From Gammaproteobacteria bacterium (GTDB lineage: Bacteria > Pseudomonadota > Gammaproteobacteria > Chromatiales > Sedimenticolaceae), in NCBI GenBank assembly GCA_020445245.1, contig JAGRHB010000027.1, forward strand, positions 6,710-11,987: a stretch of DNA of 5,278 nucleotides, in the 5' to 3' direction. The notes under the pieces are model-generated. The model made no database searches and was not told the origin of the DNA. It worked only from the letters and a program-made list of their open reading frames with translations. The position numbers were made by a program, and so were the translations under genes. Positions within the stretch are counted from its first letter, which is position 1. Each line of letters starts with the position of its first letter. Of this stretch, positions 1-5,278 are shown piece by piece.

Positions 1-2445
1 CTGTTGCAGCAGAACGAAGAACTGCTGGACGCCGTGCAGGCCAACGAGAGCAAGTTACAGGCGGTCATCGACAACGCACCTGCAGTGATCTACATCAAGG
101 ATCCGTCCGGACAGTACCTGCTGGTAAACAGCAGCTACGAACGCCTGGTCGCGATGCCACGCGAGCAGATCGTTGGCAAATACGACTACCAGCTGTTCCC
201 CGAAAGCATCGCCAAGTCAACCCGTGACACCGACCTCGAGGTGCTGGCGAGCGGCAGATCGATCGCCGTCGACGAACGTGCACCACATCGCGACGGTATG
301 CACGACTACCTCTCGACAAAATTTCCACTGTTCGACACCAGGGGCCAGGCCAATGCGGTGTGCGGAATCTCCACCGACATCACCGAGCGCAAGCGCGTCG
401 AACGCCGTCTGGCTCTGACACAGAACACAGTCGACAGAGCGAATGTCGGGGTGCTCTGGGCCGACCCCACGGGCCAGCTGATCTACCTCAATGACGCCGC
501 TACGCAGCTGCTGCGGTTCAACGACCGCGAACTGCCGCATCTGAATCTGGCGGACGTCACCACCTCGCTGGACGCCGCCGCCTGGAAGGCTCATTGGGAG
601 TCGGTCAAGCGTCTGGGCAGCCTGCACTACGAGACACGCTATCAACGCAGTGACCACGAGACCTTTCCGGTGGAAGTCCACGCCAACCACCTGGCATTCG
701 ACGAGCAGGAGTTCTACATCGCGATTATCCACGACATCTCGAACCGGCACGAGTCCGAACGCAGGCTCAGACAATCCGCCACCGTGTTCGAATGTTCGGC
801 CGAAGCAATCGTGATAACAGACACGCAGGGCACGGTCATCGACGTCAATCCGGCCTTCAGCCGGATCCTCGGCTATTCTCGTGAACAGGTGATCGGACGT
901 AAACCCAGCCTGTGGAAATCAGAGCTGTACGACGAGACCTTCTATCGAGCCATGTGGACATCGATCATCGACACCGGCCAATGGCGTGGAGAGATCATCA
1001 ACCGCAACAGAGACGGTTCCGTCACCCCGGAACTGGTCGCGATCAACACCGTATATAACGAGTACGGCGAACCGGCCAGCTATGTCGCAATCTATACCGA
1101 CATCTCTCAGATCAAGGAATCTCAGGGCCAACTCGCCCACATGGCGCACCACGATCCGCTCACCAATCTACCCAATCGCATCCTTTTCCATGAACGCCTT
1201 CAGCACGCACTCGACCGGGCCTCACGCCGGGACGGCAGCGTGGCGGTCATCTTCGTGGATCTGGATCACTTCAAACACGTCAACGACAGTCTCGGCCACT
1301 CCTACGGTGACCGCCTGTTGATCGAAGTGGCGGAGGTGCTGTCATCCAGGCTGCGCCACGAAGATACGGTCGCGAGGATCGGTGGCGACGAGTTCACGAT
1401 CCTGATCGAGGAAGTCAGCGACCGTAACCGGCTGACATCCGTCATTGAAAAAATTATCGAGGCTTTCGACCGTGAATTCGTCCTCGGTGATTCGACGATC
1501 CGCGTGACCCCGAGCCTGGGCATCAGTATCTCGCCAAACGACGGCACAGAAGCCGAGACCCTGATGCGCAATGCGGATGCGGCGATGTACCGCGCCAAGT
1601 CTCTGGGGCGCAATACCTACGAGTTCTATACCGAGGAACTCACGGCGCAGGCCACCCGGCGCATCCACATCGATGGTGCGCTGCGCAAGGCGATTCAGGA
1701 TGCCGAGTTTCACCTCGCCTATCAGCCGCAGATCGATCTGACGACAGGTCGTATCGTCGGCATGGAGGCGCTGGTGCGCTGGAACAGCCCCCTACTCGGC
1801 CCGATGCCACCCGAGCAGTTTCTGCCGATCGCCGAAGACAGCGGCCTGATCCTGCCGTTGGGCGAGTGGATACTGTCGGAGGCCTGTCGCCAGGCGCGCG
1901 AATGGCTGGACGCAGGGATACTGCCCGGCACCCTCGCGGTGAACATCTCCGGTGTGCAGGTAAGGCGTGGTGACCTGGTGGACGTGGTACACCGCGTACT
2001 GCAGGACAGCGGCCTGCCATCAGACAAGCTCGAACTGGAACTCACGGAAAGTTTCATCATGGGCGAATCGCAGAACGCGATCCGTATCCTGCAGGCCCTG
2101 CGCGACCTCGGAGTGACGCTGGCGGTTGACGACTTCGGGACCGGCTATTCCTCTCTGGCCTATCTGAAATCACTACCCATTCATTTGCTGAAGATCGACA
2201 AGTCGTTCATCCGCGATATCCCAGAGGACACCAACGATATGGCAATCACCCGGGCCGTCATCGCGCTGGCGAAGAGCCTCAACCTGGGCCTGGTCGGTGA
2301 AGGTGTCGAAACAGAGATCCAGCGACGCTTCCTGCTCGAAGAGGGTTGTCAGTTCGGCCAGGGCTTTCTGTTTCACCGGCCGCTGCCGGCGATCGAGATG
2401 CAAGCGCTGCTGTTCGCCCAGCAATCCGTACCCGCTCCGCACTGA
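1..2445 (+). CDS. PAS-PAS-PAS-GGDEF-EAL cyclic-di-GMP cyclase/phosphodiesterase, 5' end outside the window
   Basis: Predicted sensor enzyme that makes c-di-GMP from two GTP (GGDEF) and hydrolyses it to pGpG (EAL). Residues are numbered from the TTG at position 4. The frame is open to position 1 and starts inside a Gln/Glu-rich coiled-coil-like helix, so the real start and any membrane or sensor part lie upstream. Three PAS domains lie at about 14-128, 133-250 and 254-370, each ending in a DIT/DIS motif, then GGDEF at about 376-545 and EAL at about 555-805. The GGDEF domain keeps DPLTNLPNR (384-392), metal and substrate residues D419, N427 and D436, the GGDEF signature (460-464) and an inhibitory RxxD site (R451, D454). 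The EAL domain keeps EALVRW (588-593), N647, E679, D709-D710 in DDFGTGYSSL, K730, E766 and Q786. Both halves therefore look catalytically competent, although in such fusions one activity often dominates. No transmembrane segment is visible. It converges on the flagellar genes. The architecture is certain; the input signal is unknown. Confidence 0.95.
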   Translation: MLQQNEELLDAVQANESKLQAVIDNAPAVIYIKDPSGQYLLVNSSYERLVAMPREQIVGKYDYQLFPESIAKSTRDTDLEVLASGRSIAVDERAPHRDGMHDYLSTKFPLFDTRGQANAVCGISTDITERKRVERRLALTQNTVDRANVGVLWADPTGQLIYLNDAATQLLRFNDRELPHLNLADVTTSLDAAAWKAHWESVKRLGSLHYETRYQRSDHETFPVEVHANHLAFDEQEFYIAIIHDISNRHESERRLRQSATVFECSAEAIVITDTQGTVIDVNPAFSRILGYSREQVIGRKPSLWKSELYDETFYRAMWTSIIDTGQWRGEIINRNRDGSVTPELVAINTVYNEYGEPASYVAIYTDISQIKESQGQLAHMAHHDPLTNLPNRILFHERLQHALDRASRRDGSVAVIFVDLDHFKHVNDSLGHSYGDRLLIEVAEVLSSRLRHEDTVARIGGDEFTILIEEVSDRNRLTSVIEKIIEAFDREFVLGDSTIRVTPSLGISISPNDGTEAETLMRNADAAMYRAKSLGRNTYEFYTEELTAQATRRIHIDGALRKAIQDAEFHLAYQPQIDLTTGRIVGMEALVRWNSPLLGPMPPEQFLPIAEDSGLILPLGEWILSEACRQAREWLDAGILPGTLAVNISGVQVRRGDLVDVVHRVLQDSGLPSDKLELELTESFIMGESQNAIRILQALRDLGVTLAVDDFGTGYSSLAYLKSLPIHLLKIDKSFIRDIPEDTNDMAITRAVIALAKSLNLGLVGEGVETEIQRRFLLEEGCQFGQGFLFHRPLPAIEMQALLFAQQSVPAPH

Positions 2446-2452
2446 GACTGCT

Positions 2453-2472
2453 CACATCGGCGGCGCGATGTG
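2453..2472. terminator. Inverted repeat between convergent genes, possible bidirectional terminator
   Basis: CACATCG and CGATGTG form a perfect 7-bp stem around a 6-nt GC-rich loop. It starts 7 nt after the TGA of the PAS-GGDEF-EAL gene and lies 7 nt beyond the TGA of fliJ. The position in a 34-bp gap between convergent stop codons fits a shared terminator. No run of T follows the stem on either strand, so it is not a canonical intrinsic terminator. It may instead be a weak terminator, an RNA 3'-end stabiliser, or chance. Confidence 0.4.
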
Positions 2473-2479
2473 CGGAGGT

Positions 2480-2911
2480 TCAGCGTTTGCGTTGCCCGCG
2501 TTCGTCGTTGTCAGACTGCTCCTTCTTGTCGTCCGACCGACGCTCCTCGTCGACCATGCGTCCGACCGCGTTATCCATGGCCTTCGACTTGGTATAGCGG
2601 CCACGCCAGTCGGCCTTGCTCGAATCACAGTTCTTCTGCGTCCGCGCAACATTTCCCTCCTGCTGCTCGATGGCCGTTTCAAGCTTGCTGATGAACACCT
2701 GGTATTCAAGGATCTGGCTGCTCGACAGGCCGTTGCGCGCGGCCCTGGCAAAACGCTCCTGATACTCGGCCAGGTACTGCCTCAGCTCATCGAGGCGCTG
2801 TACTGCCGCCTCGCGGGTCTTCAGCGATTCGCCCAGCGCCGCGGCCGCCTTGCGCTCCTTGTGCAATGCAATCTTCTGGATCGGTTTGAAACGGTCTGAA
2901 GGGGGGGCCAT
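2480..2911 (-). CDS. fliJ: Flagellar export protein FliJ
   Basis: FliJ is the small coiled-coil protein of the flagellar type III export apparatus. In the family it inserts into the FliI ATPase ring like the gamma subunit of F1, contacts FlhA, and escorts export chaperones. The product is 143 residues, close to the usual 147 or so. It is almost wholly helical, charged and Ala/Gln/Leu rich: about residues 8-57 form the first helix and about 62-121 the second, with the typical EYQVFISKLETAIEQQ segment near 69-84 and a Trp at 102 in the W...K...A stretch. The last 25 residues are very rich in charged residues. The ATG lies 6 bp after the fliI stop, with an AGGG ribosome binding site 9 nt upstream. 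FliJ is poorly conserved, so the name rests on coiled-coil character, size and its place directly after fliI. Codons 2-4 contain a run of seven C. Confidence 0.9.
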   Translation of the reverse strand: MAPPSDRFKPIQKIALHKERKAAAALGESLKTREAAVQRLDELRQYLAEYQERFARAARNGLSSSQILEYQVFISKLETAIEQQEGNVARTQKNCDSSKADWRGRYTKSKAMDNAVGRMVDEERRSDDKKEQSDNDERGQRKR

Positions 2912-2917
2912 GTACGT

Positions 2918-4294
2918 CTACCCTGCCCGCCGGGTGACAGGCAATGTGTCCTGAGGGAACAGGGTCATCAAGTCATCGAGGCTGTCGTTGAGGTCGAACC
3001 TTGTGTGCATGTCCTGGTGCAAAAACTCCTGCAACGAGGGCATGGCACCGATTGCGAGGTCGATGCGGTCATTCGACCCAAGCTCATAGGCACCGACCGA
3101 GATCAGGTCACGGTTCTGCTGATACAGGCTGTACAGCTGTTTGAACTCGCGTGTCGCCCTTTGATGTGGCACGTCGGTAATCTCGTTCATCGCACGGCTT
3201 ACCGAGGCCTCGATATCGATCGCGGGATACTGCCCCGACTCGGCGAGGCGGCGCGACAACACGATGTGCCCATCGAGGATCGCACGTGCTGCATCCGCGA
3301 TTGGATCGTTCTGATCGTCACCTTCGGCAAGCACGGTATAGAACGCCGTGATCGAGCCGCCGCCGCGGTCGCCGTTGCCGGCCCGCTCGACCAGTTGCGG
3401 GAGCTTGGCAAATACCGAGGGCGGATAGCCCTTGGTCGCCGGCGGCTCATTGATCGCCAGACCGATCTCGCGTTGCGCCTGCGCAAAGCGGGTCAATGAA
3501 TCCATCAGCAGCAGGACATGCTTGCCCTGGTCCCGGAAATACTCGGCGATCGCCGTCGCCAGCATCGCCCCATGCATGCGGCGCAGTGGCGGCTGGTCCG
3601 CCGGCACCGCGACCACGACCGCCCGCGTCAGGCCCTCTTCGCCGAGGATATTATCGACGAACTCCTTGACCTCACGACCACGCTCGCCGATCAGGCCGAC
3701 CACCACCACGTCTGCGTCGGTGTAACGCGTCATCATGCCAAGCAGCACGGACTTGCCGACGCCGGAGCCAGCAAACAGGCCGAGGCGCTGTCCGCGTCCG
3801 ACGCTGAGCAGCGCATTGATCGCTCGGATACCGACATCCAACGGCTCGCGGATCGGTGCGCGTGCCAGCGGGTTGATATAACCACCGTTCAATGGCCAAC
3901 GCTTGGTGGCATGCAGCGGCCCCTTGCTGTCGAGCGGTTTGCCGCTGCCATCGATGATACGGCCCAGCAGTTCGTCACCGACGACCGCCTCGCTGACACG
4001 CCCGGTAGGCACCACGCGGGCATCCGGCTCGAGGCCACGGATATCACCAGTCGGCATCAGGTACAGGCTTTCGCCAGCGAATCCGACCACCTCGGCTTCG
4101 ATACGCTCGCCGGCAGCGTTGATCACGTCGCAGCGGCCGCCGATGGCAGCACGGCAGCCGACCGCTTCAAGGGTCAGGCCTACCATGCGTGTCAGCTTGC
4201 CTTCCACCACCATGCCGCGCGTCCCGCCCATGCGTTCACCGAGGCGGTGGATACGCTCGGCCCAGATTGGGCTGCGATTCAGTTCAGCGGTCAC
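2918..4294 (-). CDS. fliI: Flagellum-specific ATPase FliI
   Basis: FliI is the cytoplasmic hexameric ATPase of the flagellar type III export gate, related to the F1 beta subunit. It helps unfold and deliver substrates with FliH and FliJ. The product is 458 residues, like the 456 of Salmonella. Order: N-terminal FliH-contact region (1-25), beta-barrel domain (about 28-98), ATPase core (about 100-380) and C-terminal helical domain. The Walker A motif AGSGVGKS is at 175-182 (Lys181). The catalytic Glu is E204 in GLIGERGREV, Walker B Asp is D265 in LLLMDSLTRFAQAQREIG, the family signature EPPATKGYPPSVFAKLP is at 283-299, and R367 sits where the arginine finger is expected. All key residues are present. 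The GTG start at 4294 overlaps the end of fliH by 11 bp and has a GAGGG-type site 8 nt upstream. This pattern points to translational coupling. Type III secretion homologues (SctN) are similar, but the FliG, FliH and FliJ neighbours settle the flagellar identity. Confidence 0.98.
   Translation of the reverse strand: MTAELNRSPIWAERIHRLGERMGGTRGMVVEGKLTRMVGLTLEAVGCRAAIGGRCDVINAAGERIEAEVVGFAGESLYLMPTGDIRGLEPDARVVPTGRVSEAVVGDELLGRIIDGSGKPLDSKGPLHATKRWPLNGGYINPLARAPIREPLDVGIRAINALLSVGRGQRLGLFAGSGVGKSVLLGMMTRYTDADVVVVGLIGERGREVKEFVDNILGEEGLTRAVVVAVPADQPPLRRMHGAMLATAIAEYFRDQGKHVLLLMDSLTRFAQAQREIGLAINEPPATKGYPPSVFAKLPQLVERAGNGDRGGGSITAFYTVLAEGDDQNDPIADAARAILDGHIVLSRRLAESGQYPAIDIEASVSRAMNEITDVPHQRATREFKQLYSLYQQNRDLISVGAYELGSNDRIDLAIGAMPSLQEFLHQDMHTRFDLNDSLDDLMTLFPQDTLPVTRRAG
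2921..2924 (-). promoter_or_regulatory. Ribosome binding site of fliJ
   Basis: AGGG on the minus strand lies 9 nt before the fliJ ATG and directly before the fliI TAG stop, so it sits inside the end of the fliI gene. This suggests coupled translation of fliI and fliJ. Confidence 0.6.
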
Positions 4295-4979
4295 TTTGCT
4301 CGCCCTCGTCGCTGTCGCGCATGCGTTCGCCGGCCAGCAACGGCGCGATCAGGCTGTTAAGCCGCGACTCAAGCGTCGCGTCGATCTGCGAGGTATCGGT
4401 ATGGATGCGGCAACCGCCACGCTGTATGACAGGGTCTTCGACGATCTGCCATTGCTGATCGTATTCACCCAGGGAGTAGGCTTCGCGTACCAGTTCGGCA
4501 TCCTCCGGGTGCAATACCACACGGATGTTGCGCGCACTCACCGGCAGCACGACCAAGGCCTCACGCACCACGCCGACAATCTGACCCGGATCGAGCTTGA
4601 CCTCGCGACGGATCAATTGACGCACCATACTGATCACCAGTGTGACGATTTCGCTCTCGACCTGCTGGTCGAGTTGCTCGAACGGTTTGTCCAGGGCCTT
4701 GAGCACCTGGTCGAGTCGCTCGATCCTGGCACTGACATCAGCCCGGCCCTTCTCGAGTCCTTCGCGATGCCCGTAGGACATGCCTTCCTTGCGCCCCTGT
4801 TCGAAACCCTCGTCGTGCGCCGCCTTCTGGATATCGTCGAGCTGCGCGGCGGTCAGCAGTCCGTGCGCCTCTTCGACCGGAGTCTCGCCTTTGCGATGTA
4901 CATGTGGTGGCTGCCATTGGGTGACCTGCGCCTCGTCGCCGCGTATCACCTGTACACCTCCGGGTCTGCGTTCGTTCAT
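4284..4979 (-). CDS. fliH: Flagellar assembly protein FliH
   Basis: FliH is the dimeric peripheral stalk and negative regulator of FliI, and links the ATPase to the C-ring protein FliN and to FlhA. The product is 231 residues from the chosen ATG, near the 235 of Salmonella. The hallmark is a run of glycines every fourth residue (G58, 62, 66, 70, 74, 78), giving five consecutive GxxxG steps in a helix. An N-terminal QWQPP (W22) resembles the Trp-containing docking region that binds FliN and FlhA in Salmonella. The C-terminal domain (about 105-215) is F1-delta-like and ends in the family stretch RGGCRIHTDTSQIDATLESR (187-206). A TTG directly before the ATG (4982) would add one residue. I chose the ATG because its AAGGG site is 9 nt upstream, matching the 8-9 nt spacing of fliI and fliJ. 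It starts 12 bp after the fliG stop. Confidence 0.96.
   Translation of the reverse strand: MNERRPGGVQVIRGDEAQVTQWQPPHVHRKGETPVEEAHGLLTAAQLDDIQKAAHDEGFEQGRKEGMSYGHREGLEKGRADVSARIERLDQVLKALDKPFEQLDQQVESEIVTLVISMVRQLIRREVKLDPGQIVGVVREALVVLPVSARNIRVVLHPEDAELVREAYSLGEYDQQWQIVEDPVIQRGGCRIHTDTSQIDATLESRLNSLIAPLLAGERMRDSDEGEQSDR
4301..4307 (-). promoter_or_regulatory. Ribosome binding site of fliI
   Basis: GAGGGCG on the minus strand has its AGGG core 8 nt before the GTG start of fliI. It lies inside the 3' end of fliH and supports the GTG start over the internal Met codons at residues 22 and 28. Confidence 0.65.
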
Positions 4980-4988
4980 CAATGCAGG

Positions 4989-4993
4989 CCCTT
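4989..4993 (-). promoter_or_regulatory. Ribosome binding site of fliH
   Basis: AAGGG on the minus strand begins within the TAA stop of fliG. It is 9 nt before the ATG at 4979 and 6 nt before a TTG at 4982. The first spacing agrees with the two downstream genes and decides the start. Confidence 0.6.
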
Positions 4994-5278
4994 ACACGAA
5001 CTCTTCGCCGCCACTGCCGCCAAGGTTGATCTCGCCGGCATCGGACAGCCGGCGTGCAACCGTGAGGATCTCTTTCTGCGCCGCCTCGACATCGCTGAGC
5101 TTGGCCGGGGCCGCGGCTTCGAGATCGTCTTTGAGCATCTCCGCCGCACGCGAGGACATGTTCTTGAAGATCTTTTCGCGCAGCGGTTCGGGCGCGCCGC
5201 GCAATGCGAGCAGCAGCTGATCGGACGAGACCTCGCGCAGCAGCGTCTGCATGCCGCGATCGTCGACATCGATCAGGT
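4992..5278 (-). CDS. fliG: Flagellar motor switch protein FliG, C-terminal part only
   Basis: FliG forms the C-ring layer that touches the MotA stator and carries torque and switching. Only the last 94 residues are in the window; the remainder continues beyond 5278, so the break is the window edge and not a mutation. The visible part is the FliG C-terminal torque domain, starting at LIDVDDRGMQ and ending in GEEFV. By alignment from memory with E. coli FliG, the charged torque-helix positions are all kept in sign: K264 is Arg (ALRG), R281 is Arg (SSRAA), D288 and D289 are Asp-Asp (LKDD), and R297 is Lys (PAKL). The motor surface therefore looks functional. The segment AAAPAK replaces the more usual RGPVR-like sequence, a mild divergence. 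It ends in TAA and is followed 12 bp later by fliH, the standard fliG-H-I-J order. Confidence 0.97.
   Translation of the reverse strand, partial: LIDVDDRGMQTLLREVSSDQLLLALRGAPEPLREKIFKNMSSRAAEMLKDDLEAAAPAKLSDVEAAQKEILTVARRLSDAGEINLGGSGGEEFV

Noticed and set aside
4..6. TTG at position 4 as the true start of the PAS-GGDEF-EAL gene
   Set aside because: The frame stays open to the window edge, the preceding codon CTG fits the same coiled-coil helix, and only three bases are available upstream, so no ribosome binding site can be seen.
217..774. 185-codon open frame on the - strand within the PAS region
   Set aside because: It is antisense to clear PAS coding sequence and has no recognisable domain; long stop-free shadows are common at this GC content.
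2297..2899. 200-codon open frame on the + strand spanning the EAL end, the gap and fliJ
   Set aside because: It would overlap two supported genes in other frames. Its hydrophobic Leu/Val stretches come from antisense reading of the charged FliJ coiled coil, not from real membrane segments.
3518..4360. 280-codon open frame on the + strand opposite fliI
   Set aside because: It lies fully across the strongly conserved fliI and the end of fliH, its protein resembles no family I know and is rich in Ala, His and Asp as expected from reading antisense to GC-rich code.
4980..4982. TTG as the start of fliH
   Set aside because: An ATG follows immediately, with ribosome binding site spacing that matches the neighbouring genes; the difference is one residue.
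4992..5252. ATG at 5252 as a start of a short separate gene
   Set aside because: The codons upstream continue the FliG sequence (LIDVDDRG), so this Met is internal to FliG.

Overview
The window looks like a piece of a GC-rich gammaproteobacterial chromosome, probably from a motile, polarly flagellated or similar free-living lineage. This rests on protein character only: a FliG tail ending in GEEFV, FliH/FliI/FliJ of proteobacterial type, and a PAS-GGDEF-EAL protein. No rRNA or other strict taxonomic marker is present, so the assignment is an inference.

Layout: positions 1-2445 (+ strand) hold most of a large cyclic-di-GMP turnover protein with three PAS sensor domains followed by GGDEF and EAL domains. 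Its beginning lies upstream of the window. A 34-bp gap (2446-2479) with a perfect 7-bp inverted repeat separates it from a convergent block on the minus strand. Read in its own direction, that block is fliG (3' part only, 5278-4992), fliH (4979-4284), fliI (4294-2918) and fliJ (2911-2480). This is the conserved fliG-H-I-J order of the flagellar fliEFGHIJ(K) operon. The genes are tightly packed: 12 bp between fliG and fliH, an 11-bp overlap between fliH and fliI, and 6 bp between fliI and fliJ. Each internal start has an AGGG-type ribosome binding site 8-9 nt upstream, so they are almost certainly one transcript.

Function: FliG is the rotor torque ring of the switch complex. FliI is the ATPase of the flagellar type III export apparatus, FliH its peripheral stalk and regulator, and FliJ the central stalk and chaperone-escort. 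The convergent gene makes a predicted sensor that could both synthesise and degrade c-di-GMP, a signal that commonly controls the motile-sessile switch. A functional link to the flagellar genes is plausible from proximity but not shown by the sequence.

I found no CRISPR array, mobile element, tRNA or rRNA, and no clearly undescribed system. The points most worth a second look are the replacement of the usual fliK position by the c-di-GMP gene, the intact GGDEF, I-site and EAL residues in one protein, the hairpin between the convergent genes, and a run of seven C at codons 2-4 of fliJ.
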